A stretch of 64,000 nucleotides of DNA from assembly GCA_022842065.1 (NCBI GenBank), contig JALHQH010000019.1:1-64000 (forward strand). Reading direction: 5' to 3'. Position numbers and translations under genes: made by a program. This stretch comes from Caldilineaceae bacterium (GTDB taxonomy: Bacteria; Chloroflexota; Anaerolineae; Caldilineales; Caldilineaceae). The notes under the pieces are model-generated. The model was not told the origin of the DNA and made no database searches. It worked only from the letters and a program-made list of their open reading frames with translations. Positions 9,503-18,545 of the stretch are shown piece by piece (the stretch's first letter is position 1; each line of letters begins with the position of its first letter).

Positions 9503-9565
9503 GTGTACTGCGCATCCCCAGATGCGCAGCGCAGCTTCTCTACACCCGTTCGCATCTGGGGATGC
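9503..9565. repeat. GTGTACTG element copy 2 with nested inverted repeat
   Basis: GTGTACTGCGCATCCCC starts at 9503. Arms GCATCCCCAGATGCG (9512-9526) and its exact complement (9551-9565) make a 15-bp stem, while TGCGCATC-CCCA-GATGCGCA is a smaller internal hairpin, so two alternative folds compete. Confidence 0.8.
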
Positions 9566-9587
9566 TCACCACGCAACGATTTTCAGA

Positions 9588-10202
9588 TCACCACTCGGCG
9601 TCGCCAAAGAAGGCGCCGTGATCTTTTTGCACAAAGGCTTCGACGGCGGCGCGAATATTACCAATTTGGAAGCTGGGGCCGTGACCGGGATAGCAGGTAG
9701 TATCATCGGGCCAGGGCAGCACAACGTCGCGCAAGGTGGCTAATGTCGTCTGGAACGCTTCCGTGGAGGCAGTACGACCAGGGCCACCGGCAAAGATCGT
9801 ATCGCCGACAATGACCCGATTGTCGTTTTCCAGGATAAAACAGATCTGGTCATCAATGTGACCGGGCGCATAGATGACGCGCAGGGTACTTCCACCAACA
9901 GTGACCTGGTCACCCGTGTTGAGCCAGCGGTCGGCGGTGATATTGCGGCCAATCGCATTGGGGTGTGCCAGCAACGGGACCCCCAACTGCTTTTGCATCG
10001 CCGCTAGGGCCCCGATATGATCCTGATGGGTGTGGGTAAGCAAAATCGCCACTGGGGTTGTACCGGCCAACATGGCCAGGAGGGTATCGGGATCGTCACC
10101 CGGATCAATCAGCACACTGGCTTTTGTCGCGGGGCAGACCAGGGCATAGGTGTTCATGCCCCACGGACCGACATTGCGATGGCGTAATTCAAGTGTAGAC
10201 AT
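9588..10202 (-). CDS. MBL-fold hydrolase, glyoxalase II-like
   Basis: A 204-residue metallo-beta-lactamase-fold enzyme. The motif THTHQDHIGAL at about residues 55-65 is the THxHxDH zinc site. GDTIFAGGPGR and a later CYPGHGP supply the remaining Asp and His ligands. The size and GDTIF...YPGHG spacing are those of the YcbL/glyoxalase II-like group, which hydrolyse thioesters such as S-lactoylglutathione analogues. The start at 10202 gives MSTLELRHRNVGPWG and drops a poor N-terminal extension. The in vivo substrate is unknown. Confidence 0.85.
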   Translation of the reverse strand: MSTLELRHRNVGPWGMNTYALVCPATKASVLIDPGDDPDTLLAMLAGTTPVAILLTHTHQDHIGALAAMQKQLGVPLLAHPNAIGRNITADRWLNTGDQVTVGGSTLRVIYAPGHIDDQICFILENDNRVIVGDTIFAGGPGRTASTEAFQTTLATLRDVVLPWPDDTTCYPGHGPSFQIGNIRAAVEAFVQKDHGAFFGDAEW

Positions 10203-10365
10203 AGTTTGCTGCTTTCTGTGGTGATGCCCTGTTTGTCGGCAAGGACACGCGCGGTAGTCAACATTTCGGGTCAACAGTTCGGGGGTAATTTCTGCACGAA
10301 ACATGCAGGATTGGGCCACAGTATAACACGAATGGAGAGAATCGGTAAGCGGAAAAGCTGGTTGC

Positions 10366-10406
10366 CGGCGCTACCGCGCACAGGAATGCGGTGTGCGGTA
10401 GCGCCG
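10366..10406 (-). terminator. Hairpin after the SdrD-like gene
   Basis: Arms 10366-10381 and 10391-10406 pair over 16 bp with one G-U, with a 9-nt loop. It lies 20 nt past the stop of the gene ending at 10426. Downstream on the minus strand AGCTTTTCC gives only a short T-run, so termination is likely but not certain. Confidence 0.55.
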
Positions 10407-10425
10407 AAGGAAAGAGGGCTTGATT

Positions 10426-12381
10426 TTAGTCAGATCGAACAGCAGGGCAGATAAAACCCGCATCGACTGTATTGTTCGTTGTACTACTGCCCAACACAAT
10501 GGGCGCAGTGCGTCCGCCCCATTCGGGCACGGCATCGCTGTCACGGCCGTCATTGCTGCCAACGTTGGGGGTAGTGACGATACAAGTTGCTGAGGCAAAT
10601 TCAACAATGTATTGGCCCGCGTCCAAATTACAGAGGCTGTAAAGACCACTACTACCTGTCGTTGTGGTGCGCACAATACGGTCAGGGCTACCATCACGAT
10701 TATCATCGCGCCACAGGTAGATGTCAACGGCGGCGAGCCCACTTTCATTACTATTTTGTAGGCCATCACTATTTTGATCACGCCAGACAAAATCACCAAG
10801 GCAAGCACCCGTCGCCCCTGGCGTTTGGGTTGGGGTTGGGGTGACAGGCACGGAGGTGTTGGTCGCTGTCGGCGTGGCGGTGGCCGGCGGGAACAAGGTT
10901 GGGGTCGGCGACGGGGTGGGAGTCATCGGCAGCACGCCACTCAGCACAAAATTCAAGACCAGAATATCGCAGACAATGCCCATTGCCCCATCTTGGCTAT
11001 AAGCCACAGCGCGCACCGCATAGTTGCCTGCTGCCGGACGCCAAGGTTCAATATCCCCGCCAGGGTAGCGATAAGGCGGGAAATCTTCCAAAGAGGTTTC
11101 CCCATTGACCGTGAAGAGCAGACTTTCCATGCCAGCAGTCACCACGGCCTCAAGGGCGAAAGCGGGTGGCAAGGCAGCGAGGTCATAATTTTGCCCGGCC
11201 ACCAGTGGGTCATAGCCGGCAAGCGGTAAACCGGTGGTTACATTCACAAAACGTAAACGTTCGATCCGTGCACTACAAGCTGGTGCAGTTGGGGTCGCCG
11301 TACTTACACTGGTACTGGTAGGGGTCGGGGTCGTGATCCCCGTCACGGTAGGTGTCATGGTAGGCGTCGGGGTCGCCGTCCCTGGCAGTACCGTGGTGAC
11401 TGGGGTCGGGGTCACGGTGGGGGTAGGTGTGAAAGAGCCATTATCGCCAACGCCGGTTAAGATCAGCTCGCGCGTTTCACACAGGCGCCCTTGGGCATTG
11501 TCTTTGCGATAGGCATCGATTTTGATCGTATAGGTGACGGGCAATAGCTCCCACGGCAGGTTGATGGCAGGGAAGGCGAGGGGGGCATCGTTGATGATAA
11601 TCTGTTCATCATTGACCGTAAAACTGATACTTTCAACTACATCAGCAACTTCGACGCGCAGTTGTACCAGCGGAAGACTGGTTAGATCAAGTGCGGTTGT
11701 TGCCCCCAAGTTATCATACCCAAGCAAGGGGCTGTCCTCGTCCAGGTTCCACAATAGTACACGCCGGACAAAGCCACAAGCGGGGAAATCTTCTTCAAAG
11801 AGTTCGATTCGTTTGTTTTCACAGGGCTCAGCACTGATGCTTTTGATCAAACGCCCGGCTTCATCCCGTACCCGCCATTGATTGCCTTGAAAGGTATGCT
11901 GCCAGTAGTGACGACCACTTTCCACCGCATTGTAGAAAAGTTCCGCGCCGTTATGATCCTGCCAATAGACTAAGGCCGGAAAGCTACTAAAGTTGTCGAA
12001 GCGAATAAAACTTTGGCAGCGGGTAGCGGTCGGTAGCGACGAGAGCGGTGGTGGTTCAATCCCTTCGGCATTATATTCAAAGGCGCGCAAGGGCGGTGCA
12101 TCGGCCGCGGGGGAACCAGCACTATAAACAATAGGTAAAAAAATGGTCGTCGCGGCGGTGACCTGTGGTGGCGATGGTAGGATGGGGGCGAAGGGATTGG
12201 CGTATACAGCGATCACGCTCAAACGCAACGCGAATAGACAACCGATCACGACATAGGTGCCGGCCGCTAGGATCTTCATTTGCGCCATGTGCATTTGAAG
12301 CAAACGTTGTAAAACTAGCGGTAATAATTGAAGCAACAGGCGGCCCAAACGGGAAACCGACAAGCTTAGATTTGAGCGCAT
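10426..12381 (-). CDS. Secreted protein: VHL-beta-like domain, two Ig-like modules, SdrD B domain
   Basis: A 651-residue exported protein. Residues 38-62 form a hydrophobic signal or anchor (YVVIGCLFALRLSVIAVYA). Residues about 110-190 carry the VHL-beta-like pattern (FDNFSSFPALVYWQDHNG, then HYWQHTFQGNQWRVRDEAG). Two related modules of about 110 residues follow, each with SISFTVNDE or SLLFTVNGE and separated by Thr/Pro linkers. The C-terminus is one SdrD B-like repeat (CLGDFVWRDQNSDGLQNSNE) with Ca-binding-type Asp/Asn spacing. No LPxTG motif or anchor is seen, so it is probably released or loosely bound. It shares both domain types with the neighbour at 12889. The function is probably adhesion or surface structure, by inference. 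Confidence 0.75.
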   Translation of the reverse strand: MRSNLSLSVSRLGRLLLQLLPLVLQRLLQMHMAQMKILAAGTYVVIGCLFALRLSVIAVYANPFAPILPSPPQVTAATTIFLPIVYSAGSPAADAPPLRAFEYNAEGIEPPPLSSLPTATRCQSFIRFDNFSSFPALVYWQDHNGAELFYNAVESGRHYWQHTFQGNQWRVRDEAGRLIKSISAEPCENKRIELFEEDFPACGFVRRVLLWNLDEDSPLLGYDNLGATTALDLTSLPLVQLRVEVADVVESISFTVNDEQIIINDAPLAFPAINLPWELLPVTYTIKIDAYRKDNAQGRLCETRELILTGVGDNGSFTPTPTVTPTPVTTVLPGTATPTPTMTPTVTGITTPTPTSTSVSTATPTAPACSARIERLRFVNVTTGLPLAGYDPLVAGQNYDLAALPPAFALEAVVTAGMESLLFTVNGETSLEDFPPYRYPGGDIEPWRPAAGNYAVRAVAYSQDGAMGIVCDILVLNFVLSGVLPMTPTPSPTPTLFPPATATPTATNTSVPVTPTPTQTPGATGACLGDFVWRDQNSDGLQNSNESGLAAVDIYLWRDDNRDGSPDRIVRTTTTGSSGLYSLCNLDAGQYIVEFASATCIVTTPNVGSNDGRDSDAVPEWGGRTAPIVLGSSTTNNTVDAGFICPAVRSD

Positions 12382-12570
12382 TAATTATTCTCAACAATGG
12401 CGATACCCCTGCTCGCTTTATCCTTGGCGCAGTCACAAATTAATACTTTTTACACTGGCGAACGTGTTAATTTGCAACAAGCGCTGGTATCAAAGCGCAG
12501 GTTATGCTTGCCGGTAGAATGGTAAAAGCATTGGTCTTTAAAGCAACTGCAGCAAAGTTGCCGAGCTTTT

Positions 12571-12670
12571 TGATTATCAATCGAGCGCAATCCGTGTACT
12601 GGGCGTCCCCAGACGCCCCCGTTTGCATCAGGGGATGCAAACGACAAGTTGCGCGCCATTGATTATAATC
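12571..12670. repeat. GTGTACTG element copy 3 in a ~100-bp inverted-repeat unit
   Basis: GTGTACTGGGCGTCCCC starts at 12594. Two adjacent hairpins, GGGCGTC-CCCA-GACGCCC (12601-12618) and GTTTGCATC...GATGCAAAC (12621-12642), are enclosed by imperfect arms TGATTATCAATCGAGCGCAA (12571-12590) and its approximate complement ending at 12670. The layout is MITE-like, with no coding capacity. Confidence 0.7.
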
Positions 12671-12735
12671 ATAAAGTAGCTGGATCAATTGTAACAGGTT
12701 GCTTACAAGACATTTGGCTTAGCAACCAAACAAAA

Positions 12736-12773
12736 CGCCAAAATCCAACCCACATGCGGGTTGGATTTTGGCG
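12736..12773 (-). terminator. Rho-independent terminator of the SdrD-like gene
   Basis: CGCCAAAATCCAACCC (12736-12751) pairs perfectly with 12758-12773 around a 6-nt loop. On the minus strand it is followed by TTTTGTTTGGTT. It lies about 115 nt past the stop at 12889. A second inverted repeat (GCTAGCTGATTAA, 12815-12827 and 12857-12869) sits between. The rest of 12382-12888 holds only the repeat unit at 12571-12670. Confidence 0.8.
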
Positions 12774-12888
12774 GCAGTTGCATGCTTTGGGCAGCGTATT
12801 AAGTTAGAATGCCCGCTAGCTGATTAACCGCTGGCTTCGACAGGCGCAGCCGGCAGTTAATCAGCTAGCAATGATCAGCTAACCAAGC

Positions 12889-15399
12889 TTATTCGTGACA
12901 GACGATCCCAGCGTCATAGCTGTTGTCGATCTGATTCACAATGATCGGACCGATGAGCCCCTTGCTGATGTTGGCATCGCTGTCAATCGTGTCATCGGAG
13001 CCGACATTGGGCAGGGTGAAGCCACAGAAGCCCGGCGGCACGACCTCAATCAGATAAGGCGTATTGGGGTCGAGACCACAGAATTGGTAGAAACCGCTGG
13101 CATTGGTCGTGGTGTTGCCACGATAGCCGTCGATCCGCCCATCACTGTTGGTGTCGACACCCAGGTAGATTTCAACCCCGGCGAAGTCTGGTTCGCCTGG
13201 ATCCTGCAGCCCATTGGCATTGCTGTCACGCCAGACCCGGTCACCAAGGCAGATCTCGCCGCCCCCTTGGGGGGTCAAGCCGGCATCGACATTATCGCGA
13301 TTCTGGCCGGCGTTCAGCACGATCGACGCCGTGGTTGCGGTGGCAGGATTGATATCGCTGTCGGTGTTGTCATTGCCGCCCTGATCCTGCGGGCTGAAGG
13401 TGAAGCCACCCGGCAAGCCCACGCTGATGGTGTAACAGCCGGCCGCTAAGCCAGTGAAGCTATAGAGACCACTGCCGTTGGTCGATTGGGTCTGCAATGT
13501 ATTACCACTGCAATCCTTCAACGTCACGAGCACATTCACAATCCCATTTTCACCGCCATCCTGCACGCCATTGCCATTGGTATCGTTCCAAACGCGGTCA
13601 CCGATCGAACCAAGCGCTGGGGCTGGGGTTGCGGTTGGCGTTGCGGTTGGCGCGACCGGCGCATTGAGCCCCGCATCAACATTATCGATGTTCTGACCAG
13701 CACCCAAGTTAATCGGGTCGGTGTTGCCATTGATGATGCCAGGGGTCACACTGTCCTGCGCAGTGACATCGCTGTCCAGGTTATCATTGCCACCCAGGTT
13801 GGCTGGGGAGAAGACAAAGGCATTGCTGTCAATGTTGGCAAAGCGCACCACGTAACAACCCGCGGCCAGGTTGGCAAAGCTATAAATGCCACTGGCATTG
13901 GTGGTTGTATTCCGCACGGTATTGCCCGCGCAATCACGCAGGATCACACTGACGTTGGCAATACCTGGCTCGCCGGCTTCTTGTACGCCGTTGCGGTTGA
14001 AGTCATTCCAGACGCGGTCACCGATTGAGCCAAGTTGCGGAGCTGCGGTGGCAGTGGGCGTAGCGGTTGGGACAACCGGTGTGGCGGTTGGGGCAACCGG
14101 TTGGTTGATACCGGCATCGACATTGGTCAGATTTTGACCGGCACCCAGGTTGATGGCATCGCTCGTTGCATTACCGATGTTGATGTCACTATCCAGATTG
14201 GCGTTCGTGCCTTGGGCCTTGGGGCTGAATTGGAAGCCACCGGGCAAGTTCACCCGCACCTGGTAACAGCCAGCGGCCAAACCGGTGAAGCTGTAGCCAC
14301 CATTGCCATTGGTCGTGACGGAACGGATAAAGTTGCCGCCACAGCCGAGCAGATCGACCACAACACCGGAAGCGCCGGGTTCGCCACCCTCTTGGATCCC
14401 GTTGCGGTTGAGGTCATTCCAGACAAAGTCACCAATCGAACCGAGTTGCGGGGCTGGGGTATTGGTCGGGGTCGCCGTGGGCAGACAGTTATTATACATC
14501 CCGGCGTCCACATCAACCGTGTTGCGCGTTGTAGCCAGCGAAATCAAGTCCGTGCCATTGTAGGCAAGTTGCGTAACATCACTATCGGTGACATCGCTAC
14601 CCACATTCGGGGTGGTGAAGACGAAACAATTGGGCAGTGTAAATTTGACGACATAGCGTTTGCTGGTGTTGAGACCCGTAAAGCTATAATTGCCATTGGC
14701 ATTGGTGATGACCGCGCCGCCCACTTGGGTATCGTGCTCGCCATCATTGTTGGAATCAACCCACAGGGTCACCGAGACGTTACTAATGCCAGCTTCACCA
14801 CTATCCTGCACACCATTGCGATTGACATCATTCCAAACGCGATCACCAATGGAGCCAAGGAGGGGAGCCGGTGTTGCAGTTTTGGTCGGCGTGGCCGTTG
14901 GCTGCGGGAAGTCGCTGTTATAGATATAGACATAGATGCTGAAACAGCTGGAGGCCGTTACCGACTTGAGCAACGTGCCACTGGTGGTACGGACACGCCA
15001 GGAGTGGCCCCAATAGGTCTGTTGCCAGTAGGCACGCTGACTGCTAAGCGTCTTGTAGAGCGTTTCGCCACCGGAGCTATTGACCCAGTAGACATTGACT
15101 GAATAACTACTGCTGTTACTGAATTTGATGTAAGTAGAACAGGTCGAGGCCTGCAGCAGATCTTCATCAATCGTTGGTTCATTTTCGCTCTCAGCGTCAT
15201 ACTGTTCGGGCAACAACGGTGTGGCCGCATTTACGACAAAGTTCTGGCTAGAGACAAAGGGAAGAAAGACGGTGGTGTCCGCCGCATCGACGGTATCTTG
15301 CTGCACCGGAGCCGCTTGGGTACGGTTGGCAGCAATAAAGAAGCCACCGACCACAAGCGTTGCAAGCAGCAGCAACAAACTTAGACTAGACTTTCGCAT
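12889..15399 (-). CDS. Secreted MSCRAMM-like protein with VHL-beta-like domain and five SdrD B repeats
   Basis: An 836-residue exported protein. The start at 15399 follows GAGGAA by 7 nt and gives a clear signal peptide (SLSLLLLLATLVVGGFFIAA, cleaved near TQA). Residues about 85-160 form the VHL-beta-like domain (KFSNSSSYSVNVYWVNSSGG, then YWQQTYWGHSWRV). Five SdrD B-like repeats follow, each beginning LGSIGDxVWNDxNxNGxQ or similar and ending DAG or VDAG. They are separated by short Thr/Pro-Ala linkers. B repeats bind calcium and form stiff stalks in staphylococcal Sdr proteins (family knowledge). No sortase signal is visible; the protein ends DAGIVCHE. It is probably a surface stalk or adhesin presenting the N-terminal domain. 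Confidence 0.85.
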   Translation of the reverse strand: MRKSSLSLLLLLATLVVGGFFIAANRTQAAPVQQDTVDAADTTVFLPFVSSQNFVVNAATPLLPEQYDAESENEPTIDEDLLQASTCSTYIKFSNSSSYSVNVYWVNSSGGETLYKTLSSQRAYWQQTYWGHSWRVRTTSGTLLKSVTASSCFSIYVYIYNSDFPQPTATPTKTATPAPLLGSIGDRVWNDVNRNGVQDSGEAGISNVSVTLWVDSNNDGEHDTQVGGAVITNANGNYSFTGLNTSKRYVVKFTLPNCFVFTTPNVGSDVTDSDVTQLAYNGTDLISLATTRNTVDVDAGMYNNCLPTATPTNTPAPQLGSIGDFVWNDLNRNGIQEGGEPGASGVVVDLLGCGGNFIRSVTTNGNGGYSFTGLAAGCYQVRVNLPGGFQFSPKAQGTNANLDSDINIGNATSDAINLGAGQNLTNVDAGINQPVAPTATPVVPTATPTATAAPQLGSIGDRVWNDFNRNGVQEAGEPGIANVSVILRDCAGNTVRNTTTNASGIYSFANLAAGCYVVRFANIDSNAFVFSPANLGGNDNLDSDVTAQDSVTPGIINGNTDPINLGAGQNIDNVDAGLNAPVAPTATPTATPAPALGSIGDRVWNDTNGNGVQDGGENGIVNVLVTLKDCSGNTLQTQSTNGSGLYSFTGLAAGCYTISVGLPGGFTFSPQDQGGNDNTDSDINPATATTASIVLNAGQNRDNVDAGLTPQGGGEICLGDRVWRDSNANGLQDPGEPDFAGVEIYLGVDTNSDGRIDGYRGNTTTNASGFYQFCGLDPNTPYLIEVVPPGFCGFTLPNVGSDDTIDSDANISKGLIGPIIVNQIDNSYDAGIVCHE

Positions 15400-15828
15400 T
15401 TGCAATTTCCTCAATTAATGTGCGCGCTGGGTCAAACGATGATGGTTAAATTGCGCAGAAGCGCGCAGGGTCAACGTCAATCGTTTCAAACAGGCGCAGT
15501 TTAGATGGCAAGTACATGGACAACAACAAAATGGGTAAGCTTTCAAATAGGATTAAGCGGCTAAGTAAATGAGCAGTGCATCTCCTTTCGCACATAAAAT
15601 TGGCTACGGTTGACAGACAAGCATGCATAATGTTAGCAATAGAGATGAGCATGCCATCAGCCGCAGCAAGATGAGGCACAGGCGATGAATCGTTAAACCA
15701 CTAACACAACTTCAACTGCTTCGTTTGCAAACGCACAGGGAATGGCCATCAAGCCCAGGACCAGTGCGTTTTCAAAGCAAGCGCAGTGTAAACATGGGGC
15801 AGAAACCCCATGTCGAGGGACTTTGTCA
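15400..15828. other. Gene-free region with one small hairpin
   Basis: Between two co-directional minus-strand genes. The only structure I can support is ACATGGGG-CAGAAA-CCCCATGT at 15792-15813, 16 nt past the stop of the amine-oxidase-like gene, a possible weak terminator without a T-run. The rest should hold the promoter of the SdrD-like gene, but no convincing -35/-10 pair was found. Confidence 0.5.
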
Positions 15829-17178
15829 CTAGCGAACCCAGACGGTATCGCTGTAACTGGGGGCGCGTACCTCTGTGCGCAGCCGCCCGCTACTGTCATA
15901 CACCCGCCACAGATGACCACTATAGGTCTGTTGCCAGTAGTAGCGACCGTTGCTAAGCGTCTTGTAAAGGCGCTCGTTACAGTTCTGATCAACCCAGTAA
16001 ACATAGACCGTGCGGCCGCTCAGATTGTAAAAGCGCAGGTAGGTGCTCAAGCCACCATTGGGTGAACAGTTGGCAGCGATCCGTGTGGGTGTCGCCGTTG
16101 GCGGGATGGGCGTCGCTGTCGCCGGGATTGCGGTGGGCGTCAACGGTGCCGGCGTGCGCGTTGCGGTGGCTGGGACAGGCGTTGCGGTGGCTGGCAGCGG
16201 CGTTGGGGTTGGCGGTACCGGGGTTGGCGTTGCCGTCGGTGGCGTTGTGTTGCTACTCACCACAATGCGCACACCGGTCGAATGCCAGAGATCCGGCCCT
16301 TCGGCACCGCTATGATAGAGGTAGCCCTTATACCAAAGCACAAGATCCTGATTATCGATTACTTCATTGTTATTGAAGGGCACTTCCGAGAGCGCGCCAT
16401 AGTACCAAGTGGTATCTTCCGTGGCGCGGTAACGGCGCCCAAAGAGCGTATGATTACTGTAATCGGCAGAGGCACTGTTGTCACCAAAGATCGCGAAGTC
16501 AGTAAAGCCCGGCAGCACGGTCACGGTAAAGCCGCTGGTAGCATTGCGCACCTGCCAGTTGTGATTCACGGCAGCCGTCGCTGGGGCGTTAAATTCATTG
16601 GTGTATTGTTGCCAGCCACCGGCCGTCTGCCGCCAGATCTGGTTATCCGTGCCGTCCACGTCAAAGTCAAAGCGCCAGTAGGGGTAGTGGATGTGATCAA
16701 CATTACACTGCAAACCGCGGCTAAAGATGTGGCCATCCAGGATACCATCCTGGCTCAGATAGAAACTTTGGTAGATATCGTAGTTGCCGATAATGGCGCG
16801 AATGCCCAACTCCACCCACAGCCGACCATTGAGCGTAAACTCGCGGCGCACCAACGTTGCGTTGTTGGCCCAAGAAACGGGCGCAAGCGCGTCTGGCCCC
16901 AAACGGTCGGCATAGGGGCCACAGGCATCCCCATCGTAGAAGACGCGCATGACGGGAAAGCTCACCTTTTGCAGCAGGGCGCGGCCATTATATTGCACAT
17001 TGGTTAGCGATAGCCCATCATAATTACCGCTAACCCCATAGTCCAGCGACCAACCATTCCAGAGCAACGTACCGGCCGGATTGGTGCTCTGGGCATAAAG
17101 CGCGGTAGGAGTGGCGGTAGTTGGCAAACCCAGCACCAAGATCAATGCAATGATGACTAACCGAAGTGAAACTCGCAT
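15829..17178 (-). CDS. Exported reduced copper-amine-oxidase-like protein with C-terminal VHL-beta-like domain
   Basis: A 449-residue exported protein with a signal peptide (residues 1-29, LVIIALILVLGLPTTATPT). Residues 34-308 carry copper amine oxidase landmarks in family order. FYDGD (D82) fits the catalytic base motif (Y/F-x-D-x-G). NYD (Y133) fits the topaquinone-forming N-Y-D/E site. HIH (H162, H164) followed by FDFDVDG fits the HxH copper pair. DLVLWYKGYLYH (H289), or H299, could be the third ligand. The segment is about 100 residues shorter than the usual catalytic domain. A Thr/Pro linker (309-367) leads to a VHL-beta-like domain (380-440: YLRFYNLSGRTVYVYWVD, YYWQQTYSGHLWRVYD). GGAGGGG precedes the ATG inside the upstream gene, 2 nt apart. 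Activity is untested; substrate and even catalysis are inference. Confidence 0.7.
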   Translation of the reverse strand: MRVSLRLVIIALILVLGLPTTATPTALYAQSTNPAGTLLWNGWSLDYGVSGNYDGLSLTNVQYNGRALLQKVSFPVMRVFYDGDACGPYADRLGPDALAPVSWANNATLVRREFTLNGRLWVELGIRAIIGNYDIYQSFYLSQDGILDGHIFSRGLQCNVDHIHYPYWRFDFDVDGTDNQIWRQTAGGWQQYTNEFNAPATAAVNHNWQVRNATSGFTVTVLPGFTDFAIFGDNSASADYSNHTLFGRRYRATEDTTWYYGALSEVPFNNNEVIDNQDLVLWYKGYLYHSGAEGPDLWHSTGVRIVVSSNTTPPTATPTPVPPTPTPLPATATPVPATATRTPAPLTPTAIPATATPIPPTATPTRIAANCSPNGGLSTYLRFYNLSGRTVYVYWVDQNCNERLYKTLSNGRYYWQQTYSGHLWRVYDSSGRLRTEVRAPSYSDTVWVR

Positions 17179-17180
17179 TA

Positions 17181-17969
17181 CTACTGCCCCTCCGCGCGTG
17201 GCTCATAAAAACTTTTGATGACACTTTCGTTGGTCAGATCAACCCAAGCACCAAATTCGGGCCGTGCGGTGATATCTTCATGAAAGGTGACATAGAGCAC
17301 GCGGGCATCGTAGAAACCGGTGGTGCCCTCGGGTTCATAAGCTTGGATCACATAGCCATTCAATTGGAGGATGCGTTGATGGCCGGCAGTACGAAAGAAC
17401 AAACGAGCCAGCGCAATCGCCCGCGCCTTTTCACTCGTTGTTGGTTCCGGTTGGTAAACATTGGCAGGCAACTGCTTAATCTCAGTCACCGCGCCCGCTT
17501 GCACCGTTACTTCGATGGTGGCATTGTGGGTGTAACTAAAGAAGACGACTTGCACGGTGGTGGCTTGCGCCGCGTCAGTGCCAGCAGCAACCGCCGCCGC
17601 CTTTGGTTCGTGGGTAATCGTTGTCGAGCGCACAAAGCGATCGCCTAAAGCCGTTTGCACCGTCGCCCCACTCAGGGCAACAACTTCGGCCTGGGCAGCC
17701 TGCACCTGTGCCGCTTGCACCGTTGCCGAAGCCGTGCCGGGTAGCCAGGTCACATCCACAATGCGCTCCGGCTGTGGCGGCCAGGAATCGGTGGCTGGAT
17801 GAAAATGCGAAGCTGCCCCCTGTTGCACCAGCGGCAGGAAAAACTTTTGGGTGCCATCACTTTCGCCTTCATCTTGCGCCTGGGTAGGCCAGACCAGGAA
17901 AGCCGTCATTGCCGCACCAAGTAGCACACCCAGCAAACCCAAGCGCACAACATTTTTGTGCAATTTCAT
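17181..17969 (-). CDS. Small exported protein upstream of the amine-oxidase-like gene, possible N2/N3-like partner
   Basis: A 262-residue protein with a signal peptide (LGLLGVLLGAAMTAFLVWP, cleaved near TQA). The mature part is alpha/beta-like. It includes SEKARAIALARLFFR, a helix typical of PepSY or amine-oxidase N-terminal domains, followed by YDARVLYVTFHED and EFGAWVDLTNESVI. In copper amine oxidases the small N2/N3 domains precede the catalytic domain. Here this gene ends 2 nt before an amine-oxidase-like catalytic gene, which suggests a split enzyme. The ATG at 17969 has AAGGAG upstream; an in-frame GTG at 17972 is equally spaced. The identification is by context and weak pattern only. 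Confidence 0.5.
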   Translation of the reverse strand: MKLHKNVVRLGLLGVLLGAAMTAFLVWPTQAQDEGESDGTQKFFLPLVQQGAASHFHPATDSWPPQPERIVDVTWLPGTASATVQAAQVQAAQAEVVALSGATVQTALGDRFVRSTTITHEPKAAAVAAGTDAAQATTVQVVFFSYTHNATIEVTVQAGAVTEIKQLPANVYQPEPTTSEKARAIALARLFFRTAGHQRILQLNGYVIQAYEPEGTTGFYDARVLYVTFHEDITARPEFGAWVDLTNESVIKSFYEPRAEGQ

Positions 17970-18545
17970 CACGATGTAGATCTCCTTCAAATTCGGACTG
18001 ACAGCAGTTGCCTAGGGCAGTACAGAACGATTCAGGTGCGTCGCACTGCCTGGTATGGGCAGTACGACGCACCTGCAATACAAACAGACATAGTGGCCAG
18101 CGTGGTATGGCATAACTTTGAGCCTAACCCCACGGCAGTGCCGGTCAACTACGTTTAGTTGGATCAGATGAGTGTATTGCAAGGCAGCAGTACGCTTGAA
18201 GATAACACAGCAAGCGTTACCATTTTGGCGGGGACAAGGGGAGAATGCGTTACCAAATACCGCTTAGAAAATATTTCGTAAGCCTGTTGGTAACGCTACG
18301 CCAATTGCAGGAGTAAGTTTTGGCGCACAACGTAAACTAGGAAGAAATATAAATTAAGCGACTACAGGTGACAATCAGCCTATATCGCAGGTGTATCAGC
18401 CCATAACCTTACAGGCCAAGAATGAAGGCGCGGTAACGTTAGAATGTCAGCAAAATGAAACACAAGAAAAATTGGTTTCCCAGTAGAGTAATGCCAGTGG
18501 CGTAGTGAAGGTGGCTGATGATAAAACAAATGACGTATAACCTTT
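17970..18545. other. Divergent intergenic region with GTGCGTCGCACTG hairpin copy 2
   Basis: Holds CAGGTGCGTCGCACTGCC (18033-18050) facing GGCAGTACGACGCACCTG (18058-18075), an 18-bp stem with one mismatch. The remaining 470 bp up to the regulator gene show no gene, repeat or clear promoter. The region must drive both the oxidase-like operon and the regulator. Confidence 0.6.

Noticed and set aside
12895..15102. Several long plus-strand frames opposite the SdrD-like gene
   Set aside because: They mirror the repetitive B-domain DNA and have repeated low-complexity content; the minus strand carries signal peptide and domains.
18160..18540. Possible small gene or riboswitch upstream of the SARP-type regulator
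   Set aside because: Frames are short, lack ribosome sites, and no conserved RNA motif could be recognised.
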